A stretch of 64,000 nucleotides of DNA, taken from the NCBI RefSeq assembly GCF_000425805.1, contig NZ_AUED01000004.1, forward strand, positions 124,001 to 188,000, read 5' to 3'. Source of the stretch: Pseudomonas vranovensis DSM 16006 (GTDB lineage: Bacteria; Pseudomonadota; Gammaproteobacteria; Pseudomonadales; Pseudomonadaceae). Shown here in pieces: positions 26,397 through 34,717 of this stretch (position 1 is its first letter; each line of letters opens with the position of its first letter). The translations under genes were made by a program, and so were the position numbers. The notes beneath the pieces are model-generated. The model was not told the DNA's origin, ran no database searches, and worked only from the letters and a program-made list of their open reading frames with translations.

Positions 26397-27236
26397 ATGC
26401 GTAACGATCTTCAAGACGATTTCGACAATGTCCCGAGCCTGCGGGCCGGTACGCGGGATGACGATGATTTTGAGCCGCTGCCGATGGACCGAGGTGTCGT
26501 TGCAGGCGCTGGGCGAAAAACGGCCCGGGCGCCCAGCACCGGGCCGTTGTGGGCGTTGCTTGGCGCGTCGTTCATCGCCCTGGCGGGCCTTGGCTGGTGG
26601 AGTTTCCAGCAGGTCTCGCTGATGGAGCAGCAATTGGTCGCTACTCAGGAAAGTTTTGCCCGTATCAGCGAAGAGGCAGCCGGTCGCTTGCAGGCGATCA
26701 GCGGCAAGGTCGAGGCCAGTGAGACCAGCGTCAACAGCGGCAGTGAAGCCCTGAAGCTGCAGATCAAGCAGCTGCAGGCCAGCCTTGCCGAGCAAGGCAA
26801 GCAGCAGCAGGGCGTGGCCGGGCAGGCAGGGGATCTGGGCAAGCGCCTGGAGCAGGTGTTGGCCCAGGCCAGTGAGCAGCAGGCGGCCAATGCCAAGTTG
26901 CAGAATGAATTGCAAGCTCAGTTGAAGTCGGTGAATGCGGAGCTGGCGGCGTTGAAGGCGGCCCAGGTTGACGGCGGCAAACTCGATGGCCAGCTCAAGA
27001 GCCTGAGCGCCGATGTGGCGAATCTGAAGAAGCAGGGCAATCCGAGTGCGGCCATCGAGCGCCTGGAGCAGGATCTGCTGGTGCTCAAGAGCGAGCAGGA
27101 GAATCGCCCGGCGCCGACGGCAAGTGGTGCGTCGGTGGCCGAGTTCGATGCGTTTCGGGCGCAGATGACGCGGACCATCAATACGCTGCAGAGCCAGGTG
27201 CAGAACCTGCAGCGGCAGATCAATGCCCGTCCTTGA
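26397..27236 (+). CDS. Single-pass membrane protein with periplasmic coiled coil
   Basis: A 279-residue protein with an acidic N-terminal cytosolic tail of ~55 residues (DDFDNVP, RDDDDFEPLP), one membrane helix (PLWALLGASFIALAGLGWWSF) and a ~200-residue Gln/Ala/Leu-rich region with strong heptad patterning (LKLQIKQLQASLAEQGKQ; LQNELQAQLKSVNAELAALK). This is a long coiled coil. It resembles proteins annotated only as ATPase-like or hypothetical in Pseudomonas; I see no nucleotide-binding motif. The start is ATG 26397 with GAAGG about 7 nt upstream. Confidence 0.75.
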   Translation: MRNDLQDDFDNVPSLRAGTRDDDDFEPLPMDRGVVAGAGRKTARAPSTGPLWALLGASFIALAGLGWWSFQQVSLMEQQLVATQESFARISEEAAGRLQAISGKVEASETSVNSGSEALKLQIKQLQASLAEQGKQQQGVAGQAGDLGKRLEQVLAQASEQQAANAKLQNELQAQLKSVNAELAALKAAQVDGGKLDGQLKSLSADVANLKKQGNPSAAIERLEQDLLVLKSEQENRPAPTASGASVAEFDAFRAQMTRTINTLQSQVQNLQRQINARP

Positions 27237-27267
27237 CGCGTAAGCGCAACTGACTTGATCCACGAGC

Positions 27268-27355
27268 GCTGCGCGGTCGATCGCAGGCTACCGCCAGCGG
27301 CTACACGCAGCCGAGGAACGAGGCTGCGATCGGCCGCAAAGCGGCCGTAGGCGAT
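27268..27355. repeat. Second-family repeat with inverted arms
   Basis: GCTGCGCGGTCGATCGCAGGCT and GGCTGCGATCGGCCGCAAAG are inverted, interrupted copies of a GCGATCGACCGC-type element also present near 40936. It lies between the coiled-coil gene and xenB and looks like a Pseudomonas intergenic repeat. Confidence 0.6.
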
Positions 27356-27381
27356 ACCTTGCCTTGTCCCGCGGGGCGGTT

Positions 27382-28431
27382 TTACATCCGCGGATAGTCG
27401 ATGTAACCGACCGGCCCCTTGGCGTAGAAGGTCTCTGGGTGCGCTTCGTTCAGTGGTGCATCCGCCGCCAATCGGGCCGGCAGGTCGGGGTTGGCGATAA
27501 ACGGCACGCCGAAAGCCACCGCATCGGCCCGGCCGCTGGCCAACGAGGCATTGGCACTGGCCTTGGTGAAGCGCTCGTTGACGATGTAGGGGCCGCCGAA
27601 GGCTTCCTTGATCAATGGGCCGATGCTGTCATCGGCTTCCTTCTCTCGTGAGCAGATGAAGGCAATGCCGCGCTTGCCCAGTTCACGGGCCACATAGGTG
27701 AAGGTTTCGGCACGGTTGGCATCGCCCATGTCATGGGAGTCGGCTCGAGGCGCCAGGTGTACACCGACACGCTGTGCGCCCCACACGTCGATCACCGCGT
27801 CCGTCACTTCCAACAGCAGCCGGGCGCGGTTTTCCAGCGAGCCACCGTACAGGTCCGTGCGCTGATTGGTGCTGCTCTGCAGGAACTGGTCAAGCAGGTA
27901 GCCGTTGGCAGCATGCACTTCGACTCCGTCGAAACCGGCGGCCTTGGCGTTCTCGGCACCGGTGCGGTAGGCCTCGACGATGTCGGCGATCTCTGCGGTT
28001 TCCAGCGCGCGTGGCGTCGGGTAGTCGGCCAGCGGACGCACCAGGCTGACATGTCCCTTGGGCTGGATGGCACTGGGGGCAACCGGGGTTTCGCCGTCGA
28101 GGTAGATCGGGTGGGAAATGCGCCCCACATGCCACAACTGCAGGAAGATCCGTCCGCCAGCGCCATGCACCGACTTGGTCACGTTGGTCCAGCCGCGCAC
28201 CTGGTCGTTGGACCAGATGCCGGGGGTGTCGGGGTAGCCAACGCCCATGGGAGTCACCGAGGTGGCTTCGCTGAGGATCAGGCCGGCACTGGCGCGCTGT
28301 ACGTAGTACTCGGCCATAAGGGCGTTGGGCACGCGGCCTTCGTCTGCGCGGCAACGGGTCAGCGGCGCCATGATGATGCGGTTCGGCAGTTCGAGGTCGC
28401 CGAGGGTGATCGGATCGAAAATAGTCGTCAT
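27382..28431 (-). CDS. xenB: Xenobiotic reductase B (old yellow enzyme)
   Basis: A 349-residue FMN-dependent ene-reductase. Motifs: N-terminal NRIIMAPLTRCRA, LQLWHVGRISHP with the flavin/substrate-binding residues, HAANGYLLDQFLQSSTNQRTDLYGGSLENRARLLLEV (family signature), and GVPFIANPDLPARL. XenB reduces nitrate esters, nitroaromatics and alpha,beta-unsaturated carbonyls with NADPH. The start is ATG 28431; a longer frame upstream would run into pyeM. It is third in a pyeR-pyeM-xenB unit, with 17 nt after pyeM, matching the P. aeruginosa operon. Confidence 0.95.
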   Translation of the reverse strand: MTTIFDPITLGDLELPNRIIMAPLTRCRADEGRVPNALMAEYYVQRASAGLILSEATSVTPMGVGYPDTPGIWSNDQVRGWTNVTKSVHGAGGRIFLQLWHVGRISHPIYLDGETPVAPSAIQPKGHVSLVRPLADYPTPRALETAEIADIVEAYRTGAENAKAAGFDGVEVHAANGYLLDQFLQSSTNQRTDLYGGSLENRARLLLEVTDAVIDVWGAQRVGVHLAPRADSHDMGDANRAETFTYVARELGKRGIAFICSREKEADDSIGPLIKEAFGGPYIVNERFTKASANASLASGRADAVAFGVPFIANPDLPARLAADAPLNEAHPETFYAKGPVGYIDYPRM

Positions 28432-28448
28432 ATATACCTCTGGGCTTG

Positions 28449-29618
28449 TCAGTGAGAAGCAGGGGCCAGTTCGGCGTTTTTGCCGCCCTGGCTGAAGGTG
28501 ATCAGGGTGACGATCAGGGCCAGTACGGCCAGTGCTGCGGCGGCCAGGGGCACGCGGGTCAGGCCCAGGCCCTGGGCGATGACGGTGCCGCCGACCCACG
28601 CACCCAGGGCGTTGCCCAGGTTGAAGGCGCCAATGTTCAGGGTCGATACCAGGTTGGGTGCCGCCTTGCCGAAGGTCACCACGTTGACTTGTAGCGCCGG
28701 TACGGCGGCGAAGGCAGCGGTGGCCCAGAGGAACAGGGTTATTTCGGCCGGGATCAGGGCTGCGCTGGTCCAGCTCAGCGCGGTAGACACCACGGCCATG
28801 CTGATGAACACACCGATCAGGGTCGCACTCAGGCGCCGGTCTGCCAGCTTGCCGCCGACGATGTTGCCCAGGGTCAGGCCCAGGCCGATCAGCAGCAGGG
28901 TCCAGGTCACGCCCTGGGGCGATACGCCGGTGACGTCGCCCAGCAGCGGTGCCACGTAGGTGAACAGGGCAAACATCGAGGCCGAGAACAGCACGGTCAT
29001 CGACAGCGACAGCCAGATGCCCGCGCCCTTGAGGGCGGCCAGCTCTGCGCGCATGTCGAGTTTTTCCTCGTCATGGCGAAACGGCAGGAAGCGGATCAGG
29101 CCGATCAAGGCAATCACGCCGATCACGGTGACTGCCCAGAAGGTCGAGCGCCAGCCGTACAGCTGGCCCAGGGCGGTCCCCAGCGGTACACCCAGTACGT
29201 TGGCCAGGGTCAGGCCGGTGAACATCAGGGCTACGGCCGAGGCACGGCGATTGGCCGGCACCAGGCTGGCGGCAACCACCGAGCCGATGCCGAAGAAGGC
29301 GCCGTGGCACAAGGCCGTGACCACCCGGGCGAACATCAGCAGGTTGTAGTCGGCGGCCACCGCGCACAGCAGGTTGCCGACGATGAACACCCCCATCAGA
29401 GCGATCAGGGCCGCCTTGCGGGGCAGGCGCGAAGTCGCCAGGGCCATGAACGGTGCGCCAATGGCCACGCCCAGGGCGTAGCCTGTGACCAGCCAGCCGG
29501 CGCCCGGGATCGACACACCAAGGTCCGCCGCCACATCGGGCAGCAGGCCCATGATGACGAATTCGGTGGTGCCGATGGCGAAGGCGCTGAGCGCCAGGAT
29601 CAGTAGTGAAAGGGGCAT
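28449..29618 (-). CDS. pyeM: MFS transporter, PyeM type
   Basis: A 389-residue DHA1-family inner-membrane exporter with about 12 helices. MFS motif A is recognisable in TSRLPRKAALIALMG and the start resembles AraJ/NepI-type transporters (LSAFAIGTTEFVIMGLLPDVAADLGVS). Substrate unknown. In P. aeruginosa the equivalent gene pyeM is in an operon with the ArsR-type regulator pyeR and xenB, exactly as seen here (13 nt after pyeR and 17 nt before xenB). It may export products or substrates of XenB-type chemistry; this is inference. Confidence 0.88.
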   Translation of the reverse strand: MPLSLLILALSAFAIGTTEFVIMGLLPDVAADLGVSIPGAGWLVTGYALGVAIGAPFMALATSRLPRKAALIALMGVFIVGNLLCAVAADYNLLMFARVVTALCHGAFFGIGSVVAASLVPANRRASAVALMFTGLTLANVLGVPLGTALGQLYGWRSTFWAVTVIGVIALIGLIRFLPFRHDEEKLDMRAELAALKGAGIWLSLSMTVLFSASMFALFTYVAPLLGDVTGVSPQGVTWTLLLIGLGLTLGNIVGGKLADRRLSATLIGVFISMAVVSTALSWTSAALIPAEITLFLWATAAFAAVPALQVNVVTFGKAAPNLVSTLNIGAFNLGNALGAWVGGTVIAQGLGLTRVPLAAAALAVLALIVTLITFSQGGKNAELAPASH

Positions 29619-29631
29619 TGCAAGGTCCTTG

Positions 29632-29946
29632 TCAGAGCTCTTGGCTCATCTGCTTGAGGAAGGCCTGGATGGTTTCCTCGTTGCGTTTGAAAAAGTGCCA
29701 CTGTCCGATCTTCTGGCTACTGATCAGCCCCGCACGCTGCAAGGTCGCCAGGTGGGCCGAGACCGTCGACTGCGACAGGCCGCAGCGTTGGTCGATCTGC
29801 CCGGCACACACACCGTGTTCGGTACTGTGGTGCTGGTCGGGGAACTGTGCGTCAGGGTCTTTCAGCCAGTTGAGGATTTCTCGCCGTACTGGGTGGGCCA
29901 GGGCTTTTATTATTTCGTCGAGATCGAGAGGCATGGTTGGGCTCAT
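29632..29946 (-). CDS. pyeR: ArsR-family repressor PyeR
   Basis: A 104-residue winged-helix regulator. The recognition region reads GLSQSTVSAHLATLQRAGLISSQKIGQWHFFKRN and precedes a short C-terminal helix. No classical metal-binding CVC motif is visible; single Cys residues occur at GVCAGQ and RCGLS. It likely represses its own operon by binding the large palindromes just upstream. Start ATG 29946 or 29934 (MPLDLDE); neither has a good Shine-Dalgarno, and a longer frame to 30006 would overlap the operator. Confidence 0.82.
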   Translation of the reverse strand: MSPTMPLDLDEIIKALAHPVRREILNWLKDPDAQFPDQHHSTEHGVCAGQIDQRCGLSQSTVSAHLATLQRAGLISSQKIGQWHFFKRNEETIQAFLKQMSQEL

Positions 29947-29958
29947 GGTTGTGTAGCG

Positions 29959-30060
29959 GTATATCGCGATGGAGCGAAATATAAATCGGTATTTCGCGAT
30001 ATACAAATATGAAGAGGTTCTGAGCTCAGCGTAAATCGCTATATCGGGTTATAACGATAT
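29959..30060. promoter_or_regulatory. Operator region between pyeR and acpH, two AT-rich inverted repeats
   Basis: GTATATCGCG (29959-29968) is inverted perfectly at 29995-30004. A second imperfect pair, AAATCGCTATAT and TTATAACGATAT, covers 30034-30060. The region is very AT-rich for this genome. Probable PyeR binding site and divergent promoters. Confidence 0.6.
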
Positions 30061-30087
30061 GAAATGGACAAGTGCTAGACTGCGCCC

Positions 30088-30669
30088 ATGAACTACCTCG
30101 CACACCTTCATCTGGGCGGCCAACAACCCGAGCAATTGCTCGGCAGCCTCTATGGCGACTTCGTCAAAGGGCCCCTGGACGGTCGCTTCCCCCTGCCGCT
30201 GGAGGCCGCGATTCGCCTGCACCGGCAAATCGACGTCTTTACCGACAGCCACCCCCTGGTGCTCGGCGCGCTGGCGCGATTTCCGCGCGAGCGGCGGCGC
30301 TTTGCCGGGATCATGCTCGATGTGTTCTTTGATCACTGCCTGGCCCTGCACTGGCCGGACTATGCCGAACAGCCCCTGGAGCAGTTCACCGGGCGGGTGT
30401 ACCAGGTACTGGCGGCGCAACCGGAGCTGCCGGGGCGGCTGGCACAGATAGCGCCTTACATGGCGGCTGATGACTGGCTGGGCTCGTACCGTGAGTTCGC
30501 GGTGCTGGAGCAGGTATTTCGCGGTATCGCCCGCCGGTTGTCGAAACCTGAGGGGATGGACGGAGCAATGGAGTTGGTCGACGCGCTTTATGAACCGCTG
30601 AGCGACGATTTCCGGGCGTTCTACCCCGAGCTGCAGACCTTCGCCGGGAAGGCCCTGGCTCGCGTCTAG
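30088..30669 (+). CDS. acpH: Acyl-carrier-protein phosphodiesterase (AcpH family)
   Basis: A 193-residue HD-like helical enzyme of the AcpH/DUF479 family that removes phosphopantetheine from holo-ACP. Signature residues: MNYLAHLHLGG, GSLYGDFVKGPL with the Asp/His metal-binding region, RQIDVFTDSHP and MLDVFFDHCLALHW. The gene reads away from pyeR. No good Shine-Dalgarno is visible, so translation may be weak. Fits the cluster of lipid-related genes that follows (olsBA). Confidence 0.88.
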   Translation: MNYLAHLHLGGQQPEQLLGSLYGDFVKGPLDGRFPLPLEAAIRLHRQIDVFTDSHPLVLGALARFPRERRRFAGIMLDVFFDHCLALHWPDYAEQPLEQFTGRVYQVLAAQPELPGRLAQIAPYMAADDWLGSYREFAVLEQVFRGIARRLSKPEGMDGAMELVDALYEPLSDDFRAFYPELQTFAGKALARV

Positions 30670-30671
30670 GT

Positions 30672-31460
30672 TCAGGCGGCCTTCGCCCGGCGCTGTGTCT
30701 GGAAGGCAGGCTCTTGAACACCGAACAGCGCCACCTGGATCGCCTGCTGGGCCTTGAATGCCAGGGCAGCGCGCTCTTCGCCAGCGCTCTGGATAGGCCT
30801 CAGTAGCTGGATTTCCACCTCCCCGCAGTCGTTGGCAAACAGGCGCATCAGGTGCGAGAGCAAATCGTCGTCGCCAATGAACGGGGCAATCGGGTCGGCC
30901 TGGCCATTACGCAGGTAACGCAGGGCCACCGGTTGCAGGGCTACTTCGGTGTCGATGGCGCTGGCCAGCAGGCGACCGTGGAAGGTGCGCAGGCTGCGGC
31001 CATCGGTGGTGGTGCCCTCGGGGAAGATCAGCAAGGCGCAGGCCTGTTGCAGGTGCTGGCTGATCTGTTTGCGCAGCAGTTGGCTGTCGTTGCCGCCGCG
31101 GCGGATGAACAGGGTGCCGGCCTTGTGCGCGAGCCAGCCGGCAACCGGCCAGTTGCGCACTTCGGCCTTGGACAGGAACGACAGCGGGGCAAGCATGCCC
31201 AGCAGCGGAATGTCGGTCCAGGACACATGGTTGCTGACCCACAGCATCGGCTGTTGTGGCAGGGGGCCGATCACCCGGACCTTGAAGGGCAGGGCATTGC
31301 TCAGCCTGGTCATGAACAGCTGCGACCAGCGCTGGCGCCGCTCGGTCGAGGCCGGGATGCGCAGGCGTTCATAGAGGGTGAACAGCGCGGCCATGCCCAG
31401 CCCGAACAGCACTACCAGCAAGACCCGGAGCACGCGCGCCATGACGCGCAGGCGCGGCAT
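30672..31460 (-). CDS. olsA: Lyso-ornithine lipid O-acyltransferase OlsA
   Basis: A 262-residue membrane-associated acyltransferase of the PlsC family. The catalytic HX4D is in NHVSWTD, followed by FLSKAEVRNWPVAGWLA and FPEGTTTDG, and there is one N-terminal membrane helix (VLLVVLFGLGMAALFTLY). It adds the second acyl chain to lyso-ornithine lipid. The ATG at 31460 overlaps the olsB stop (TGATG), so the two genes are translationally coupled. A start at MARVLRVL (31442) is possible. Confidence 0.92.
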   Translation of the reverse strand: MPRLRVMARVLRVLLVVLFGLGMAALFTLYERLRIPASTERRQRWSQLFMTRLSNALPFKVRVIGPLPQQPMLWVSNHVSWTDIPLLGMLAPLSFLSKAEVRNWPVAGWLAHKAGTLFIRRGGNDSQLLRKQISQHLQQACALLIFPEGTTTDGRSLRTFHGRLLASAIDTEVALQPVALRYLRNGQADPIAPFIGDDDLLSHLMRLFANDCGEVEIQLLRPIQSAGEERAALAFKAQQAIQVALFGVQEPAFQTQRRAKAA

Positions 31461-32215
31461 CAGACTGCCGCCTTGAAGTGGCGGGCATAGCGCGGGCAGA
31501 GCTCGTCCCGTTTGAGCAGAATGAACACATCGGCGACCTGGAAGTCCTCGTCCCAGCACGGCTCGCCGCAGATCTTCGCGCCCAGGCGCATGTAGGCCTT
31601 GAGCAGCGGCGGCATTTCGGCGATGACGTTGCCGGGCAGGGCCAGGCTGGGTAGCGGATTGCGGGGTTCGGCGCGCAGGTGCTCGGTACACAGGTAGCGT
31701 TCGCGCAGGCGTTGCATGATCGCATGGGCTTGTATACCGCCGTCCTGCATGGGGATGCTGGCGCAGCCCATCAGGTAGCTGTAGCGGCCTTCATTGAGCA
31801 CTTCGGCAAGTTCGGCCCAGAGCACGGCGATGGTGCCACCATTGCGGTAGGCCGGGTCGACACAGGTGCGGCCCAGCTCCAGTATCGGGCCTTGCAGGTG
31901 GCCGAGGCCGTGCAGGCTGAACTCTTCTTCGCTGTAGAAGCGGCCCAGGCTGCTGGCAGCCTGGTGGTCGAGCAGGCGCGTGGTGGCCACCAGGCGGCCG
32001 TTGTTGAGGTCACGCACACCGATGTGACGGCAATGAATGTCGTAGTCATCCATGTCCAGGCCCTGTTCGGCACCCTTGAGTTTGGCCTTGAATTCACTGC
32101 TGAATACACTGAAGCGCAGGGCTTGTGCTTCCTGCAGGGCTGCAGGGCCTACCAGGCGTTCGGCTTGCAGACGGCGTTCAGTGCTGTTGTCGCCAGAGCG
32201 AGCGATCTGAGTCAT
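31460..32215 (-). CDS. olsB: Ornithine N-acyltransferase OlsB (GNAT)
   Basis: A 251-residue GNAT-fold enzyme that joins a 3-hydroxyacyl chain from acyl-ACP to ornithine, the first step of ornithine-lipid synthesis. Seen: [35 protein letters not shown] (acetyl-CoA/ACP-binding region with the R-x-x-G-type loop) and the C-terminal [26 protein letters not shown] shared by hemolysin-like OlsB proteins. The start is ATG 32215, with GGAG 7 nt upstream. First gene of olsBA. A repeat array upstream suggests phosphate-starvation control, as known for ornithine lipids in P. aeruginosa. Confidence 0.92.
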   Translation of the reverse strand: MTQIARSGDNSTERRLQAERLVGPAALQEAQALRFSVFSSEFKAKLKGAEQGLDMDDYDIHCRHIGVRDLNNGRLVATTRLLDHQAASSLGRFYSEEEFSLHGLGHLQGPILELGRTCVDPAYRNGGTIAVLWAELAEVLNEGRYSYLMGCASIPMQDGGIQAHAIMQRLRERYLCTEHLRAEPRNPLPSLALPGNVIAEMPPLLKAYMRLGAKICGEPCWDEDFQVADVFILLKRDELCPRYARHFKAAV

Positions 32216-32290
32216 TGCGAGTCTCCATAAGCCAGCCATGGGGTTGCGGCCGGTCGACTTTGTTGTGCAAGCTCAGCCTAGGTAGACGCG

Positions 32291-32330
32291 GTGTCACCCC
32301 CATGAACCTTTGGTGATGCTTGTATGACAC
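32291..32330 (-). promoter_or_regulatory. Possible PhoB box array upstream of olsB
   Basis: Minus strand: GTGTCAT, GCATCAC, GGTTCAT and GTGACAC repeat every 11 bp (7-bp unit plus 4-bp spacer), similar to CTGTCAT-N4 units of the Pho box. Only the first unit is a close match (6/7). It is about 75-115 nt upstream of olsB. Confidence 0.35.
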
Positions 32331-32347
32331 CCCCAAGGAGCGCTTCG

Positions 32348-33235
32348 ATGGCCTGGCTGCAACGACTCAACGACCCACAGCGACATTCCCTGGCGGCCAA
32401 CCTGGCCGACACCTACGCCAGCCTGCTGGCGCGCCTGGGCACGGTCAGCCCGTTCGAGCTGGCGGTGCTCGGGGCCCGCGCCATGCCGACGCCGGGGCTA
32501 GCCTTCCTGATCGGCTACCAGGCGGCCCTGCGTGTGCTCTGGCCCAGTGCCCCGGCGAGCCTGGGCGCCTTGTGTGCCAGTGAACGACGCAGCGTACGCC
32601 CCGCCGACATGCAGGTACGCCTGGATGACCTGCGCCTGACCGGCAGCAAGGATTTTGTCACCGCCGGGCTGGATGCCGACTGGTTGCTGGTGGCGGCGCG
32701 CAGCGAGCCTGCGGGCGACTCACCGCAATTGAGCCTGGCGGTGGTCTATCCCGGTGAGCCAGGAGTACGGCTGGAACCGTTGCCGGCCCTGCCACTGATG
32801 CCGGAAGTGGGCCACGCCCGTCTGCACCTGGACCAGGCCTTGTGCGAGCGTCTGGCCGGTGATGGCTGGGATGCTTACGTCAAGCCTTTCCGCTCCCTCG
32901 AAGACCTTTATGTGCTCAGTGCCCTGTGCGCCTGGCTGTATGGTGTCGGCCAGGACAGCGGGTGGCCGCAAGGGCTGCAGTTGCGCCTGATCGGCCTGCT
33001 GGGGGGCTGCGCCGAGGGCAGTCGGCAGTGCGCCGATTCCAGCGCCTGCCATTTGCTGCTGGGTGGTCTGTTTGCCCAGTTTGCAGCCCTCAAGGATGAG
33101 ATCAACCAGGCGCTGGGCAGCAGTGGCGGTGAGTGGGCGGCGCTGTGGCAGCGCGACCAGGGCTTGCTGGAAATCGCCAGTGCGGCGCGAGCCAAGCGCC
33201 TGGCCAAGGCCTGGGCCAACGCCGGTCTGTCATGA
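32348..33235 (+). CDS. Acyl-CoA-dehydrogenase-like protein, shortened
   Basis: A 295-residue protein with pieces of an acyl-CoA dehydrogenase fold: VRLDDLRLTGSKDFVTAGLDADWLLVAAR resembles the middle beta-domain segment that contacts FAD and acyl-CoA, and the C-terminal half is helical. It is about 90 residues shorter than typical family members and no catalytic Glu position can be assigned with confidence, so it may have lost enzymatic activity. The start is ATG 32348 because AAGGAG lies 7 nt upstream. Transcribed divergently from olsBA, which shares its upstream DNA. Function unknown. Confidence 0.7.
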   Translation: MAWLQRLNDPQRHSLAANLADTYASLLARLGTVSPFELAVLGARAMPTPGLAFLIGYQAALRVLWPSAPASLGALCASERRSVRPADMQVRLDDLRLTGSKDFVTAGLDADWLLVAARSEPAGDSPQLSLAVVYPGEPGVRLEPLPALPLMPEVGHARLHLDQALCERLAGDGWDAYVKPFRSLEDLYVLSALCAWLYGVGQDSGWPQGLQLRLIGLLGGCAEGSRQCADSSACHLLLGGLFAQFAALKDEINQALGSSGGEWAALWQRDQGLLEIASAARAKRLAKAWANAGLS

Positions 33236-33278
33236 TGGGGCGCTAGGCTGGACGGATCCTGGCCTTGAGTGACGCTCC

Positions 33279-34379
33279 ATGAACGCCACACTGCTGGGCA
33301 TGTTGCTCGGCTTTTCGATCACTAGCACCGTAGCTTTGGGGCAAGAGCGCTGGCCGGTTCCGGACTGGCAACTGGCGCCGGACAGCAACAGTGCTGCCTG
33401 GGGCGAGGTGCAGGCCTACGCATTTGCCCCCCGCAACGATCACACCCGGGCAGGCGTACGCACCGATGCCCTGCTGGTGATCAGGGACGGACGCATTGTC
33501 TATGAGCACTATGTGCCACCGTCCTCTGCTGCGACCCCTCACCTGACCTGGTCGATCAGCAAGAGCGTGCTGGCTACCGTGCTGGGTGTTGCTCGGCGAG
33601 AGGGGCGGTTTGCCCTTGACGACCCGGTCGCCCGCTATTACCCGGTGATGCAAACCCATCCCGACGTTCGTATTGAGGATCTGCTGCACTGGGCCAGCGG
33701 TCTGGCTTGGCAGGAAGACTATGAGTACGCCCCGCTCAAGTCTTCGGTGGTGGCCATGCTCTACACCCGTGGGCGAGGTGACATGGCTGGCTACACCGCA
33801 GCCCGGCGCGGCGCCATTGAGCCGGGCCAGCGCTTCCTCTATTCCAGTGGTGACAGCAACGTGCTGGCGGCAGCCTTGCGTGGAATCGTCGGCGAGCAAG
33901 GCTACGGCGATTATCCCTGGCAAGCGCTGTTCATCCCGCTGGGTATCGAGTCGGCGGTCTGGGAACGGGATACCAGCGGCACCCTGGTCGGTTCGTCGTA
34001 CCTGTATATGAGTGCCCGTGATCTGGCACGCATCGGTTTGTTGATGCTGCGGGATGGGCGCTGGCAATCGCATCAGGTGCTGCATCGCGACTGGGTGGCG
34101 TTCAATCGCAGGTTGTTTACCCATGCCAAGGCCTTGCCTGGTGAAGCCAGCCCGGGTGGCCATTGGTGGCTCAATCAACCCTTGGCCGGCAGCGGGCGGC
34201 CCTGGCCGGACGCCCCGGCCGATACCTTTGCAGCGCTGGGGCATTGGGGGCAGGGCTTGTACGTGGTGCCGCAGGAGCAGTTGGTGATCGTGCGCTACGC
34301 CGATGACCGTGACGCACAGTTCCAGCACAATGAACTGCTCAAGCGCGTGCTGGCCGTGCGCGCCGAGGACCGACAATGA
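33279..34379 (+). CDS. Secreted serine hydrolase, class C beta-lactamase/penicillin-binding fold
   Basis: A 366-residue exported protein with a signal peptide (LLGMLLGFSITSTVALG) and beta-lactamase-family motifs: SxxK in TWSISKSVLAT (nucleophile near residue 94), YSS in FLYSSGDSNVLAA (YxN analogue) and HWGQG (KTG/HxG analogue) near residue 329. Members include esterases, EstB-like enzymes and 6-aminohexanoate hydrolases; a true beta-lactamase is unlikely because of HWG in place of KTG. It overlaps the next ATG by 4 nt. Confidence 0.87.
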   Translation: MNATLLGMLLGFSITSTVALGQERWPVPDWQLAPDSNSAAWGEVQAYAFAPRNDHTRAGVRTDALLVIRDGRIVYEHYVPPSSAATPHLTWSISKSVLATVLGVARREGRFALDDPVARYYPVMQTHPDVRIEDLLHWASGLAWQEDYEYAPLKSSVVAMLYTRGRGDMAGYTAARRGAIEPGQRFLYSSGDSNVLAAALRGIVGEQGYGDYPWQALFIPLGIESAVWERDTSGTLVGSSYLYMSARDLARIGLLMLRDGRWQSHQVLHRDWVAFNRRLFTHAKALPGEASPGGHWWLNQPLAGSGRPWPDAPADTFAALGHWGQGLYVVPQEQLVIVRYADDRDAQFQHNELLKRVLAVRAEDRQ

Positions 34380-34672
34380 AGCGCTTCCTGCTGGTACTGG
34401 GACTACTGGCGGGTGCCTGGGGCTGGTACGAGCGCCAGGCGCTGGCGGACTTTCCCGGCATCCTCAGCGCCTACTCGGCCAAGGAGTACTGCTCGTGCCG
34501 CTTTGTCATGGGCTTCGATGCGCCGTATTGCCGAGGGTATGTAAGTCAGTACCTGCCCTTGAGCCGCCTTGATGAAGATACCCCGGCCCGTGTTGTGACG
34601 GCTGTCGGGCTGGGGGTTGCAAATACAGCCAGGTGGCGCGGTGTACGTGAGGGCTGTGGCTTGCTGCCGTGA
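34376..34672 (+). CDS. Small cysteine-rich exported or anchored protein
   Basis: A 98-residue protein whose N-terminus (MKRFLLVLGLLAGAWGWYERQALA) is a signal peptide or anchor. The mature part has four Cys (YCSCRFVMG, PYCRGY, GCGLLP) that could form two disulphides or bind metal. It matches no family I recognise. Its ATG overlaps the stop of the serine-hydrolase gene (ATGA), indicating coupled translation, so the two products probably work together in the periplasm. Ends 45 nt before the YceI gene. Confidence 0.75.
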   Translation: MKRFLLVLGLLAGAWGWYERQALADFPGILSAYSAKEYCSCRFVMGFDAPYCRGYVSQYLPLSRLDEDTPARVVTAVGLGVANTARWRGVREGCGLLP

Positions 34673-34717
34673 AGGCAGCCGGGTAAGGTTGACGGCCTCT
34701 GTGTTTCAGGATTTCTC

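Noticed and set aside
33279..34379. A resistance beta-lactamase
   Set aside because: Has SxxK and YSS-type motifs but HWG in place of KTG; better read as an esterase/hydrolase.
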